Shown piece by piece: positions 37,203-47,269 of a stretch of DNA of 64,000 nt. Below the pieces are notes generated by a model. That model was not told the DNA's origin, did not search any database, and was given only the letters and a program-made list of their open reading frames with translations. Position 1 is the first letter of the stretch; each line of letters starts with the position of its first letter. The DNA comes from Limnohabitans sp. B9-3. GTDB lineage: Bacteria > Pseudomonadota > Gammaproteobacteria > Burkholderiales > Burkholderiaceae_C. A program made the position numbers and the translations under genes. The DNA is taken from assembly GCF_002778325.1 (NCBI RefSeq), contig NZ_NESI01000002.1, positions 458,096 to 522,095 of the forward strand. Reading direction: 5' to 3'.

Positions 37203-39587
37203 ATGAATGCCTACGCCGACGTCTCCCTTTTTCCCCGCAACGCCAAGCCCCTGAACAGTTACCGCAAGTACTGGGCAGCTCGCTTTGGCACGGCGCCTTT
37301 TTTACCCATGAGCCGCGAGGAAATGACGCAGCTCGGTTGGGACAGCTGCGACATCATCATCGTGACGGGCGACGCCTATGTGGACCACCCCAGCTTTGGC
37401 ATGGCGGTGATTGGCCGCATGTTGGAAAACCAAGGCTTTCGCGTGGGCATCATCGCTCAACCTGATTGGCAAAGCGCCGATCCGTTCAAGGCTTTAGGCA
37501 AACCGAATTTGTTCTTCGGCGTGACCGCTGGCAACATGGATTCGATGATTAACCGTTACACGGCCGATCGCAAAATCCGCAGTGATGACGCTTACACAGC
37601 GGGCGACATTGGCGGCAAACGCCCCGATCGCGCCGCTTTGGTCTACAGCCAGCGCTGCAAAGAGGCCTACAGCGACGTGCCAATTGTGTTGGGCGGCATC
37701 GAAGGTTCGTTGCGCCGCATTGCGCATTACGACTACTGGTCCGACAAAGTGCGTCGCTCGGTGGTGGTGGACAGCAAGTGCGACTTGTTGCTCTATGGCA
37801 ATGCCGAACGCGCCATTGTCGAAATTGCCCACCGTCTGGCCGCGAAAGAGCCCGTGCAGCAAATCACCGACGTGCGTGGCACGGCCTTTGTGCGTCGCGA
37901 AACGCCAGAAGGTTGGTTTGAGATTGACTCATCCAGCATCGATGCGCCCGGCCGTGTTGAGGCCCACGTCAACCCGTATTTGATGGTCAGCGACCAAGCC
38001 AAAGCCCAAGGTGAAACTTGTGCGCGCGAGGATGAGGCCAACGCGGTGGCGGATGCTGCTAACGCACAAGCCAAAGCACAAACCGGCGCAGCCACCGCCA
38101 AAGGTGAATCGTCGGGCAGCGCGCAAGGCTTCACCATCTCACCGCTCAAATTTGTCGACAACCCTGCGCTGCAAGGCAAAGGCAAGCTCAAAGTGCCCCC
38201 GCGTGATCGCAGCGTGATTCGCTTGCCCGCCTTCGAGCAAGTCAAGTCTGACCCCGTGCTTTACGCCCACGCCAACCGCGTGCTGCACTTAGAAACCAAC
38301 CCTGGTAACGCCCGAGCCTTGGTGCAAGCCCACGGCGAAGGCCACACCGCCCGCGATGTGTGGGTCAATCCACCACCCATCCCACTCACCACGGCCGAGA
38401 TGGATTTGGTGTTTGACCTGCCCTACGCCCGCAGCCCGCATCCGATTTACGCGGATGACAAAGGCGGCCACGATGGCGAGACCAAAATTCCCGCATGGGA
38501 GATGATCCGCTTCAGCGTGAACATCATGCGCGGCTGCTTTGGTGGTTGCACGTTTTGCTCCATCACCGAGCACGAAGGCCGGATCATTCAGAGCCGCAGC
38601 GAAGACTCGATCATTCGCGAAATTGAAGACATTCGCGACAAAGTGCCTGGTTTCACGGGTGTTATTTCTGACCTGGGTGGCCCCACGGCCAATATGTACC
38701 GCATTGGCTGCAAGAGCCCCGAGATTGAGTCGGCCTGCCGCAAACCCAGCTGCGTCTACCCAGGCATTTGCCAAAACCTCAACACCGACCACAGCTCGCT
38801 GATTCACATGTACCGCCGTGCCCGTGAGTTGAAGGGCGTGAAGAAAATTCTCATTGGCTCAGGCCTGCGCTACGACTTGGCTGTGCAATCGCCCGAGTAC
38901 GTGAAAGAGCTGGTACAGCACCATGTGGGCGGCTACCTCAAGATCGCGCCTGAGCACACCGAGGGCGGCCCGTTGTCCAAGATGATGAAGCCCGGCATTG
39001 GCAGCTACGACAAGTTCAAACAGATGTTTGACAAGTACAGCGCCGAAGTGGGCAAGAAGCAATTCCTCATCCCATACTTCATCGCCGCGCACCCCGGCAC
39101 CAGCGACGAAGACATGATGAACTTGGCCCTGTGGCTCAAGCGCAATGGCTTTCGCGCCGACCAAGTACAAACCTTCTACCCCAGCCCCATGGCCAGCGCC
39201 ACGGCCATGTACCACTCAGGCCGCAACCCTTTGGGGCGCGTGACGCGCACCAGCGAAGTGGTGGACGTCGTGCGCGGCGAGCGTCGCCGCCGCCTGCACA
39301 AAGCCTTTTTGCGCTACCACGATGCCAACAACTGGCCATTGTTGCGCGAAGCCTTGAAAGCCATGGGTCGCGCCGATTTGATCGGCAACGGCAAGATGCA
39401 TTTGATTCCGACGTTTCAGCCGCAAACCGATGGCAACTATGTCAGTGCGCGTCGCAAAAACAGCACGCTCACTCCCAAAGCGGGTGTGGCGAAAGCAGGG
39501 GTTGCCAAAACATCGATGCGCAACGAGCCCACAAAGGGCCGCATGCTCACGCAACACACGGGCTTGCCGCCGCGCGCTAAAAAGTGA
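37203..39587 (+). CDS. YgiQ-family radical SAM protein
   Basis: A 794-residue protein of the YgiQ/UPF0313 family, function unknown. The radical SAM cluster motif is CFGGCTFC (C445, C449, C452). The N-terminal domain ([19 protein letters not shown]) and the C-terminal [17 protein letters not shown] are family-typical. An Ala/Gln-rich insert of roughly 45 residues near 265-310 looks like a flexible linker, and the C-terminus is basic. It starts 64 bases after the xdhC-like gene. Confidence 0.9.
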   Translation: MNAYADVSLFPRNAKPLNSYRKYWAARFGTAPFLPMSREEMTQLGWDSCDIIIVTGDAYVDHPSFGMAVIGRMLENQGFRVGIIAQPDWQSADPFKALGKPNLFFGVTAGNMDSMINRYTADRKIRSDDAYTAGDIGGKRPDRAALVYSQRCKEAYSDVPIVLGGIEGSLRRIAHYDYWSDKVRRSVVVDSKCDLLLYGNAERAIVEIAHRLAAKEPVQQITDVRGTAFVRRETPEGWFEIDSSSIDAPGRVEAHVNPYLMVSDQAKAQGETCAREDEANAVADAANAQAKAQTGAATAKGESSGSAQGFTISPLKFVDNPALQGKGKLKVPPRDRSVIRLPAFEQVKSDPVLYAHANRVLHLETNPGNARALVQAHGEGHTARDVWVNPPPIPLTTAEMDLVFDLPYARSPHPIYADDKGGHDGETKIPAWEMIRFSVNIMRGCFGGCTFCSITEHEGRIIQSRSEDSIIREIEDIRDKVPGFTGVISDLGGPTANMYRIGCKSPEIESACRKPSCVYPGICQNLNTDHSSLIHMYRRARELKGVKKILIGSGLRYDLAVQSPEYVKELVQHHVGGYLKIAPEHTEGGPLSKMMKPGIGSYDKFKQMFDKYSAEVGKKQFLIPYFIAAHPGTSDEDMMNLALWLKRNGFRADQVQTFYPSPMASATAMYHSGRNPLGRVTRTSEVVDVVRGERRRRLHKAFLRYHDANNWPLLREALKAMGRADLIGNGKMHLIPTFQPQTDGNYVSARRKNSTLTPKAGVAKAGVAKTSMRNEPTKGRMLTQHTGLPPRAKK

Positions 39588-39588
39588 T

Positions 39589-40083
39589 ATGACGCAAACA
39601 TCAAACAAGGTCCTTAGTTCAGAGCAGTCATTCGTCAACGATATCCAAGTTCGGCAAGCTGTGCTGTCAGATTTGGAGTCGATCACATCCTTGTTTGATG
39701 CATACCGACAGTTTTATGGCCGTTCGACCGATATCGCTGGAGCCAAAGCTTTTTTGCTTGAACGCTTTAACCATGGTGAGTCTGCACTCTTCATTGCATT
39801 TCTAGGCACCGATCCTGTGGGGTTTACTCAGCTTTATCCCAGTTTCTCATCTGTGTCCTTGGCAAGAATATTCATTCTCAACGACTTATTCGTCAGCCCA
39901 GATGTGCGCAAAAAAGGCGTGGCGAAAAAGCTCATGCAAGCCGCTGCTAACTTCGCTAAATCGTTGGGCGCTGCTCGTATGTCGCTGTCGACCTCAGTGA
40001 GCAATCTATCGGCGCAAGCTTTGTATGAGTCGATGGACTGGGAAAAAGACGACCAGTTTTATCACTATCAATTGCCTTTGTAG
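39589..40083 (+). CDS. GNAT-family N-acetyltransferase
   Basis: A 164-residue acetyltransferase. The acetyl-CoA motif is LNDLFVSPDVRKKGVAKKLMQAAANFAKSLG, and the C-terminal YESMDWEKDDQFYHYQLPL is typical of small-molecule GNATs. It starts one base after the ygiQ stop codon. The substrate is unknown. The base composition is less GC-rich than its neighbours, which may mean recent acquisition. Confidence 0.85.
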   Translation: MTQTSNKVLSSEQSFVNDIQVRQAVLSDLESITSLFDAYRQFYGRSTDIAGAKAFLLERFNHGESALFIAFLGTDPVGFTQLYPSFSSVSLARIFILNDLFVSPDVRKKGVAKKLMQAAANFAKSLGAARMSLSTSVSNLSAQALYESMDWEKDDQFYHYQLPL

Positions 40084-40249
40084 ACGCCGAAAAAAACGGC
40101 TCGTTCTAATTGGGTCCTATAAAAAACTTAATTTCTTTGGATTCGGGTCTTTTTATCAATATGCCCCTTACCTTGGCTTTGAGGTATTCGCCAAATAACC
40201 CACCATCCACGACTAATCCAGTTTTCAAAACCTGTTGTCTGGATATCAG

Positions 40250-40726
40250 TTAGCGACTACGCGCTTTCATAGCCCGCTCCACCTCGCGCTTGCCTTCGCG
40301 GTCCTTGATGGTGTCGCGCTTGTCGTGCTCGGCCTTGCCTTTGGCCAGCGCGATTTCGCATTTGATCTTGCCGTTTTTCCAGTGCAAATTCAGGGGCACC
40401 AAGGTGTTGCCCTTTTGCTCAACTTTGGTGATCAAGCGTTTGATTTCGTCTTTTTTAAGCAGCAACTTCTTCGTGCGCACGTTGTCTGGGTTGACGTGGC
40501 TCGATGCTGTGTGGAGCGGGTTGATTTGGCAGCCGATCAAAAACAGCTCGCCATTGCGCACCACCACGTAGCCGTCGGTGAGTTGCACCTTGCCTTCGCG
40601 GGCAGACTTGACCTCCCAGCCTTCCAGCACCATGCCTGCCTCGAATTTTTCTTCAAAGAAATAGTTGTACGCGGCCTTTTTGTTGTCGGCGATGCGTGTT
40701 TGGAGTGCAGGTTTTTTGGTGGCCAT
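40250..40726 (-). CDS. smpB: SsrA-binding protein SmpB
   Basis: Binds tmRNA and delivers it to stalled ribosomes. The 158 residues include [29 protein letters not shown] and the conserved C-terminal basic tail ([19 protein letters not shown]). It is divergent from ratA, a classic Burkholderiales arrangement. The 166 bases between the acetyltransferase and smpB hold no gene that I can see. Confidence 0.96.
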   Translation of the reverse strand: MATKKPALQTRIADNKKAAYNYFFEEKFEAGMVLEGWEVKSAREGKVQLTDGYVVVRNGELFLIGCQINPLHTASSHVNPDNVRTKKLLLKKDEIKRLITKVEQKGNTLVPLNLHWKNGKIKCEIALAKGKAEHDKRDTIKDREGKREVERAMKARSR

Positions 40727-40773
40727 TTAGAAAATGTGGGGACAGTAGAGCTTCTTACAATAGACCCCATTCT

Positions 40774-41226
40774 ATGAAAACCGTTCACAAGTCCGTCCTT
40801 ATTTGGTTCAGCGCCGAAGAAATGTTCAGCTTGGTCACTGACGTGGCCCGGTACCCTGAATTTTTGCCTTGGTGTGACCGTTCGCGTGTGGTCGAACAGC
40901 ACCCCAACGGCATGACTGCCGAGATCGGTATGTCGCTTGGCGGTTTCCGCAAAAGCTTCACCACACGCAACGTGCACATCGAGGGCCGCCAAGTCAAGCT
41001 TGAGCTGATTGATGGCCCCTTCAAACATTTGGATGGCACCTGGGACTTCCACCCGTTGACCGATCCCAACACCCAAGCCCCCCAACGTGCATGCCGCATC
41101 GAGCTGACCCTGAACTACAGTTTCGAGAGCATGTTTGGTGCGTTAGTGGGCCCTGTGTTCGACAAGATTGCGGCCACGCTGGTAGATGCGTTTGTCAAAC
41201 GTGCCGAGCAGGTGTTTCCCGCGTGA
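40774..41226 (+). CDS. ratA: RatA-type START/SRPBCC-domain protein
   Basis: A 150-residue coenzyme-Q-binding-type START protein. Homologues are the E. coli RatA ribosome-association factor and mitochondrial Coq10. MKTVHKSVLIWFSAEEMFSLVTDVARYPEFLPWC and the C-terminal GPVFDKIAATLVDAFVKRAEQVF are characteristic. It starts at the ATG at 40774; the longer open frame would overlap smpB. It is coupled to the downstream rnfH gene by a GTGA overlap. Confidence 0.92.
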   Translation: MKTVHKSVLIWFSAEEMFSLVTDVARYPEFLPWCDRSRVVEQHPNGMTAEIGMSLGGFRKSFTTRNVHIEGRQVKLELIDGPFKHLDGTWDFHPLTDPNTQAPQRACRIELTLNYSFESMFGALVGPVFDKIAATLVDAFVKRAEQVFPA

Positions 41227-41585
41227 CCGTCGTTGTCAAAGACTCGATCACGCTGACCCTGCTTTATTCACCCACCCCCCGCGTGGTGGATGAACGAACC
41301 TTGTGTTGCGCACTGGGCACCACGGTCGAGCAAGCCTTAGAGCAAAGCGGTCTGTTGCGCGACCACCCCGAGATTGCCTTGCACAACGCCGACGAATTTG
41401 TGGCGGGTGTTTGGGGGCGAAAGACCACACCGAACCACCTCTTGCGCGACCTCGATCGCATTGAGATTTACCGCGCGTTGACCGTCGACCCCATGGTGGC
41501 TCGACGCGAACGCTTCCAAAAACAAGGCGCTGGCAGAACAGGTTTGTTCTCCAAACGCCGTCCTGGCGCAAAGCCGGGTTACTGA
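41223..41585 (+). CDS. rnfH: RnfH/RatB-family protein (UPF0125)
   Basis: A small beta-grasp protein of 120 residues, function not established. Family features are the ITLTLLYSPTPRVVDERTL start, GVWGRKTTPNHLLRDLDRIEIYRALTVDPMVARRERF and a basic C-terminus. The GTG at 41223 overlaps the ratA stop (GTGA). The frame remains open upstream inside ratA, but the GTG gives the family N-terminus. Confidence 0.88.
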   Translation: MTVVVKDSITLTLLYSPTPRVVDERTLCCALGTTVEQALEQSGLLRDHPEIALHNADEFVAGVWGRKTTPNHLLRDLDRIEIYRALTVDPMVARRERFQKQGAGRTGLFSKRRPGAKPGY

Positions 41586-41592
41586 AGAACTT

Positions 41593-42612
41593 ATGACACA
41601 CAATTTTTGGCCCTCTAGCGGCTACACCTTGCTGACGCAAGACCAACAGGGTCACTTGGTAGTTAGCGATGACTTTTTGCGCTTCCTGCTCGAGCGACCC
41701 GAATTGGCACCGATTGCCAGCTCTTGCGCTGCAGAGATTGCCTTGCACCACAACTTGAGCGAGCAGCCTCGCATGGTCGTTAGCGCCGACACCTTGGCCG
41801 AGCTGCAAGACCCCGATGCCGCCGAGAACTACGCCGTGTGGCTGCGTTTCAGGGCGCGCCTGTTGGCGCACCCCACGTTAGAAGCCAGCTACATGGCTTT
41901 GTTCAAAGGCGAGGGCGTCGATGTGCCGCCCTTGCTGGTGCAGCACCTGACGCAAATTTTGTTGCGCCACGTCTTAGGTGAAGAGGCGACCGCCATGCAA
42001 GTGCGTGCCGCAGAAATGCTGATGCACACCCAAAAAATCACAGTACTCGAAGACGGTGCTGTCATGGCTGCCGACGACACCACGGTCGAGCGCCATGCCA
42101 CGCAAGGCAGTTTCGGCTCGATTGGCGAATTGCTGCAACAAGGCGGCATCAAGTTGCGCAGCGTGGACTTGGATGTGCTCAACGACGACAACCAAGACGC
42201 CTATTGGCCCCGCAGCGAGAGTTTTGATTGGGTGCTTAGCCTCAACCGTGGTCAGCCAGGTTTGAACGCGCTGTGCGAGGTGATGGCCAAGTGGGTACAA
42301 CACTTCTTGGGCGTGCAGGTGCAGATTCAAACCGAGCGTGAGATTGACGACGACCACTGGGTGTGGCACATCGGCTTGGATGCGCAGGCCAGCAGCATTT
42401 TGAATGACCTCTACCAAGGCAAAGAGGTGGAGGCCGAACGCATGGAGCGTCTGTTGTGCTTGTTCAAACTCACATTCGACGAACCCAACGCCATGTTGGC
42501 AGATGTCCGCGGCAAGCCTGTTTATTTGGCCATGGCGGTCGATGCCAATCAGCGCTTGAAGCTCAAGCCGCAAAACCTGTTGCTCAACCTGCCTTTGGCG
42601 CAGCGTTCGTAA
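41593..42612 (+). CDS. Conserved hypothetical protein (DUF6352-like)
   Basis: A 339-residue soluble protein without signal peptide or membrane segment. From memory it resembles the DUF6352 family seen in Burkholderiales; no catalytic motif is recognisable. It is acidic and helix-rich, and starts seven bases after rnfH, so it is probably cotranscribed with ratA and rnfH. Confidence 0.65.
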   Translation: MTHNFWPSSGYTLLTQDQQGHLVVSDDFLRFLLERPELAPIASSCAAEIALHHNLSEQPRMVVSADTLAELQDPDAAENYAVWLRFRARLLAHPTLEASYMALFKGEGVDVPPLLVQHLTQILLRHVLGEEATAMQVRAAEMLMHTQKITVLEDGAVMAADDTTVERHATQGSFGSIGELLQQGGIKLRSVDLDVLNDDNQDAYWPRSESFDWVLSLNRGQPGLNALCEVMAKWVQHFLGVQVQIQTEREIDDDHWVWHIGLDAQASSILNDLYQGKEVEAERMERLLCLFKLTFDEPNAMLADVRGKPVYLAMAVDANQRLKLKPQNLLLNLPLAQRS

Positions 42613-42627
42613 TTTGATTCAGCGCCC

Positions 42628-42969
42628 TTAAGGGCGTTCGATCGGCCCAGCCACTGATTTGTATAAAAACACGGCACGGCTGATGTCGGTCACCCACACC
42701 AAACCGTCGCCGATCTGGCCGATTTGCGCCACCTGAACAATCGTGTCAACGATGCTGTCACTTAGCTCATCGGGCGCCACAATTTCAATGCGCACCTTGG
42801 GCGTGTAGTCGGTCAGTTCTTCTTTTAAATTGCTGGGGCTTTGCAATTTGGTCGCAGAACAGCCTTCAGCCTTGCTCACGGTCATGCCAGGAAAGCCGGG
42901 GAGGGTACGCAGCTTTTCACGCAAGGTGGGAAGCTTGGAGGGACGAATGATGGCTTTGATTTCTTTCAT
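42628..42969 (-). CDS. PII-like signalling protein linked to heavy-metal efflux
   Basis: A 113-residue GlnB/PII-fold protein. The N-terminus MKEIKAIIRPSKLPTLREKL and C-terminal GQIGDGLVWVTDISRAVFLYKS (B/C-loop region) match PII. The T-loop lacks the uridylylation tyrosine context of GlnB and contains a cysteine (SKAEGCSATK). It is the last gene of a CusA/CzcA-type efflux operon. A separate PII subgroup (PII-NG) associated with such efflux genes has been described. Confidence 0.85.
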   Translation of the reverse strand: MKEIKAIIRPSKLPTLREKLRTLPGFPGMTVSKAEGCSATKLQSPSNLKEELTDYTPKVRIEIVAPDELSDSIVDTIVQVAQIGQIGDGLVWVTDISRAVFLYKSVAGPIERP

Positions 42970-42983
42970 GCTTTTTGTCTCAA

Positions 42984-45900
42984 TCAGGCTTCAGGTTTTG
43001 TGTCATCGAACCAGTGATAAATCGTGGGAACCACCACCAAGGTCAGCAAGGTGCAGGTGATCAGCCCCCCAATCACCACAATGGCCAAGGGACGCTGCAC
43101 TTCAGAGCCGGGGCCGTCTGAAATGAGGAACGGAATCAGGCCCAGCATGGCCACCGTGGCCGTCATCATGACGGGTCGGAATCGTTGACGGGCGCCCTCA
43201 AGCACCGCGTCTTTGACAGACATACCGCCCTCGCGCAAGCTGCGGATGTAAGACACCAGCACCACACCGTTGAGCACCGCGATGCCCCACAGTGCAATGA
43301 AGCCCACGGATGCGGGGACGGACAGGTATTCGCCGGCGATGAACAACCCCAGCACCCCACCCACCGAGGCAAAAGGCAACACGGTGATGATGAGGGTGGC
43401 GAACTTGACCGAGTTAAACAGCAAAAACAGCAAAAAGAAAATTGCTACCACTGTGATGGGCACAATAATTTTCAAATGGCCCAAGGCACGTTCCATGTTT
43501 TGAAATTGACCGCCCCATTCCAAGTAGTAGCCATCAGGTAGTTTGATTTTGTCGTCGACCTTAGCTTGTAGCTCGGCCACAAAACTGCCCAAGTCCCGAT
43601 CTTTGACGTTGATGCCCACAACGATACGGCGCTTGGCCATTTCGCGTGAAATTTGCGCGGGGCCATCGAGCACTTGAATTTTGGCTACGTCGTCCAAGCG
43701 CGCCTGTGCGCCGTTGGCAGAGCTGAGGATGATGTTAGAAATAGCTTCTATGTTGTTGCGAAAGCGCTCAGGCAAACGCACGACAGCAGAGAAACGGCGC
43801 TCGCCCTCAAACACCTCGGACGCCACTTTGCCGCCAATCGCGGTTTCAATGATGTCATTCACATCTGACACGTTCAGCCCCATGCGCGCAATGGCTTGAC
43901 GGTCGATGTCAATTTGCAAATACTGCTGGCCCGAGATGCGCTCCACGCGCAAGTCTTGTGCGCCTTGGATGGTTTGCGCTACCTTGGTAATTTGGTTGGC
44001 TACGCGTTTGAGCTCATCCAAATCGTCTCCAAAAACTTTCACGGCGATGTCGGAGCGCACACCTGTGACCATTTCTGCAACGCGTGCAGAAATAGGTTGC
44101 GACATGACAACTTGCGCACCAGGGAGAGCCTTCAATTTTTCACTGATCGTATTTGCAATGTCGTCTTGATTCCATCCAGAAGGCCACTCATCCTTGGGCT
44201 TCAGGCTCACAATCGGTGTTGATTCGTTGGTGCTTTGTGGGTCGGCAGGAGACTCTCCCCGTCCTAGGCCTGAGGTCGCCGACTTGACGCCAGGTACCGT
44301 GGAAATTAATTTCATAGCCTGCATTTCCATTTTTATGGATTCGCTCAATGAAATATTGGGTACACGAATAATGCTGGGCGTGATAGATCCTTCTTTCATT
44401 TCTGGAATGAAGGCGGTGCCTAAAAATGGAATGATGCCCGCAGCAAAAACAAGTGTCCCAATTGAAATGAGAACCGTGCCTTTTTGGTTCGACATGGCCA
44501 AGTCCAAAAGCTTTAAATACCGAGATTTCAGCGCTTTGATGAGTAACGTGTCGTGGTCACCATCCCCCACCGGGGGCTTGAGCAAATAAGACGACAACAC
44601 AGGCGACAAAGTCATGGACAACACCAGCGATACAGCCAGTGCGATGGCAATGGTGTAGGCCAGAGGGGCAAACATCTTGCCCTCCATGCCTTGTAAGGTC
44701 ATCAAGGGCAAGAACACCAAAATGATGATGCCCACGCCAAAAATCACAGGCGTGGCGACTTCGGTCACTGCGTTCAAAATGCCACGCACTTTGGTTTCGC
44801 CCAGTTCTGCAGCACGACCCAAGCGGGCATAGGCGTTTTCTACCACCACGACCGAGCCGTCCACCATCAAACCAATCGCAATGGCTAGGCCGCCCAGCGA
44901 CATGAGGTTGGCAGAGATGCCCAGCTTGTTCATGGCCATGAAGGTGAGCAGCGGCGTCAGCACCAAGGTGGCCACCACGATCAGCGACGAGCGCACATCG
45001 CCTAAGAACAAGAACAACACAATCACCACCAGCACCACGCCTTCAATCAACACCTTGGTGACGGTCCACAGCGCCGCATCGACCAACTCGGAGCGGTCGT
45101 AATAGGGCACCACTTTCAGATCGCCTGGCAGCATGTCGCGGTCGTTGATTTCTTTCACACGCTTCTTGATGCGGCTCACCACCTCTTTGGCGTTACCGCC
45201 GGTCATCATCATCACAATGCCGCCCACCGCCTCGGTGTCGCCGTTTTTGATGACCGCGCCTTGGCGCACATCGTGGCCGAGTTTGATTTCGGCCACATCA
45301 CGCATGTAAACCGGCGTGCCGTTGATTTCTTTCAGCACAATTTGGCCCAAGTCGCCCACGCCTTGAATCAGGCCCACGCCTCGAATCAGGTATTGCTCAG
45401 ACGTTTGGGGCAGCACCCCGCCGCCAGAGTTGGCGTTGTTGCGAGAGACTGCGTTGTACACCTCTGACAGGCTGATGCGGTAATGGCGCAAACGCTCGGG
45501 GTTGACCAACACGTGGTACTGCTTAACGAAGCCGCCTTGCGAGTTGATTTCGGCCACACCAGGAATCGTGCGCAACAGGGGGCGCAGCACCCAGTCTTGG
45601 ACCACGCGGCGTTGGGTCAGTTCTTCTTCGCTGAGTTCGCGGTTGCCGTCACCTGAATGCTCCAAGGTGTATTGGTACACCTCGCCCAAACCAGACGAAA
45701 CAGGACCGAGCACTGGCGTGATGCCTGGGGGCAGGCGTTGGCCCACTTCCATCAGACGTTCCATGACCAATTGACGGGCAAAGTACACGCTGGTCTTGTC
45801 CGTAAAGACGAGGGTGATCAGAGAGAGACCCGGCTTGTTGAGCGAGCGCAACTCGGTCAGGCCAGGCAGGCCAGTCATGGCCACTTCGATGGGCACGGTG

Positions 45901-46094
45901 GCAAAGCGTTCCACCTCTTCGGGAGAGCGACCGGGGGCTTCGGTGGCAATTTGCACCTGCACGTTGGTCACGTCTGGAAATGCGTCTACCGACAGTTTGG
46001 TGGCGGCATGCAAACCAAAAAACAGCAGCATCACCGCGATGACGCAGACTACCAAGCGCTGCTTAAGCGCAGCACGAACAAGGGATTCAAGCAT
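42984..46094 (-). CDS. CusA/CzcA-family heavy-metal efflux RND pump
   Basis: Inner-membrane proton-driven pump of 1036 residues with the RND layout: helix 1, large periplasmic loop, helices 2-7, second loop, helices 8-12. SLGGLAIAIGLMVDGSVVVVENAYARLGRA in helix 4 resembles CusA rather than the DFG motif of CzcA, while the second loop (GVRSDIAVKVFGDDLDEL) resembles CzcA. Metal specificity is therefore open. It starts three bases after the adaptor gene stop. Confidence 0.92.
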   Translation of the reverse strand: MLESLVRAALKQRLVVCVIAVMLLFFGLHAATKLSVDAFPDVTNVQVQIATEAPGRSPEEVERFATVPIEVAMTGLPGLTELRSLNKPGLSLITLVFTDKTSVYFARQLVMERLMEVGQRLPPGITPVLGPVSSGLGEVYQYTLEHSGDGNRELSEEELTQRRVVQDWVLRPLLRTIPGVAEINSQGGFVKQYHVLVNPERLRHYRISLSEVYNAVSRNNANSGGGVLPQTSEQYLIRGVGLIQGVGDLGQIVLKEINGTPVYMRDVAEIKLGHDVRQGAVIKNGDTEAVGGIVMMMTGGNAKEVVSRIKKRVKEINDRDMLPGDLKVVPYYDRSELVDAALWTVTKVLIEGVVLVVIVLFLFLGDVRSSLIVVATLVLTPLLTFMAMNKLGISANLMSLGGLAIAIGLMVDGSVVVVENAYARLGRAAELGETKVRGILNAVTEVATPVIFGVGIIILVFLPLMTLQGMEGKMFAPLAYTIAIALAVSLVLSMTLSPVLSSYLLKPPVGDGDHDTLLIKALKSRYLKLLDLAMSNQKGTVLISIGTLVFAAGIIPFLGTAFIPEMKEGSITPSIIRVPNISLSESIKMEMQAMKLISTVPGVKSATSGLGRGESPADPQSTNESTPIVSLKPKDEWPSGWNQDDIANTISEKLKALPGAQVVMSQPISARVAEMVTGVRSDIAVKVFGDDLDELKRVANQITKVAQTIQGAQDLRVERISGQQYLQIDIDRQAIARMGLNVSDVNDIIETAIGGKVASEVFEGERRFSAVVRLPERFRNNIEAISNIILSSANGAQARLDDVAKIQVLDGPAQISREMAKRRIVVGINVKDRDLGSFVAELQAKVDDKIKLPDGYYLEWGGQFQNMERALGHLKIIVPITVVAIFFLLFLLFNSVKFATLIITVLPFASVGGVLGLFIAGEYLSVPASVGFIALWGIAVLNGVVLVSYIRSLREGGMSVKDAVLEGARQRFRPVMMTATVAMLGLIPFLISDGPGSEVQRPLAIVVIGGLITCTLLTLVVVPTIYHWFDDTKPEA

Positions 46095-46097
46095 GAC

Positions 46098-47261
46098 TTA
46101 GTTCCCGCTTTCCATGGCTTTGAGGTTGCGTTGGTTGTTCAAATGAAAGGCGCCTTCAACCACCACGTTTGCGCCTTGCTTAATGCCATCCATCACGACA
46201 CGTTGCCCCCCACGCTCGGGGCCTAAGCGCACTTTGGTGAGCCTGAACATGCCATTGGCCTCTTGAACAAACACATGGTCGATGTCGTCTTCGCGAACCA
46301 CGGCCGCAGAGGGCACAACCAGGCGCTGAACAGGAGCGGCCTCAATCAACATGGAAGCCAGCATGGAAGGCTTGAGCCGGCCGCCTTGGTTGTCGAGTTC
46401 GGTGCGCACCAGCACCGTGCGGGTGTCAGGGTTGACCGTTTGGCCCACATAAATCAGCTTGCCCATGAGCTTTTCGTTGTTCAGCGCAGGCACTTCGATT
46501 TGCACGGACTGCCCAGTTTTGACTTGTGAAATTTGTTGCTCGGGCACTTGGGCCACGGCCCAGACGCGTTGCAAGTTAGCAACTGCAAACAACACGTCAG
46601 AAGGCTGCACCACTTGACCGGCTGCAACCTTGCGCTCGACGACCACACCCTGAATGGTGGCAATCACGCTCGCCACCGAGTCAATCGCACCTGTGGCCGC
46701 CAAGCGCTCAATAGACGCGAGGCTGACGCCCAAAACGCGCAATTGATCTTGCGCAGCACGCGTTTCGGCAGAGGCAATTTCGTATTCGTTTTCGCGGCGC
46801 TGCAACTCAGCCAGGCTGAGCACATCCGCTTGGTAAAGTGTTTTGGCGCGCTCGACATTACGTCGGTGGAGCTCTTTCTCGGAGCGTGCTTTGAGATAGG
46901 CGAGCTGCGAGCTTGACAGTTCGCTGCTGTTGATGATGGCCAAGGTGTCGCCCTTCTTCACCGCGTCCCCCAGCTGCGCTTGAATTTGAGTGACACGCCC
47001 CGTCACACTGGCGCCAATCCGGGTCAAGGCTTGCTCGTCAAAGTCAATTTGACCCGCCACACGCAAGGTTTCAGAAACACCGGTGGTGAGGACCGCAGCC
47101 ACTTTGATTTGGCTTTGAAGTGCAGCGTCGGCGGCAATCAAGCGGGTGTCGATGTCGTTTGTGCTGGCAGTTTCTAGTCCAGCTTTTTTGCACGCTGACA
47201 AAGACAAGGCACAACACATCAAGAGGGCGCTGATGGCGCGCATGGAAGAGGTTTTTTTCAT
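46098..47261 (-). CDS. Efflux RND periplasmic adaptor (CusB/CzcB type), lipoprotein
   Basis: A membrane-fusion protein of 387 residues from the ATG at 47261. The N-terminus has a lipoprotein signal (ISALLMCCALSLSACKK, lipobox LSAC), anchoring it in the inner membrane. Barrel-sandwich and coiled-coil hairpin segments follow (GRVTQIQAQLGDAVKKGDTLAIINSSEL ... KVAAGQVVQPSDVLFAVANL). It links the RND pump with the TolC-type channel. A TTG four codons upstream is unlikely to be the start. Confidence 0.9.
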   Translation of the reverse strand: MKKTSSMRAISALLMCCALSLSACKKAGLETASTNDIDTRLIAADAALQSQIKVAAVLTTGVSETLRVAGQIDFDEQALTRIGASVTGRVTQIQAQLGDAVKKGDTLAIINSSELSSSQLAYLKARSEKELHRRNVERAKTLYQADVLSLAELQRRENEYEIASAETRAAQDQLRVLGVSLASIERLAATGAIDSVASVIATIQGVVVERKVAAGQVVQPSDVLFAVANLQRVWAVAQVPEQQISQVKTGQSVQIEVPALNNEKLMGKLIYVGQTVNPDTRTVLVRTELDNQGGRLKPSMLASMLIEAAPVQRLVVPSAAVVREDDIDHVFVQEANGMFRLTKVRLGPERGGQRVVMDGIKQGANVVVEGAFHLNNQRNLKAMESGN

Positions 47262-47269
47262 AGGATGTA

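Noticed and set aside
40084..40249. Small RNA or tRNA in the gap before smpB
   Set aside because: No cloverleaf, strong hairpin or promoter-terminator pair could be recognised.
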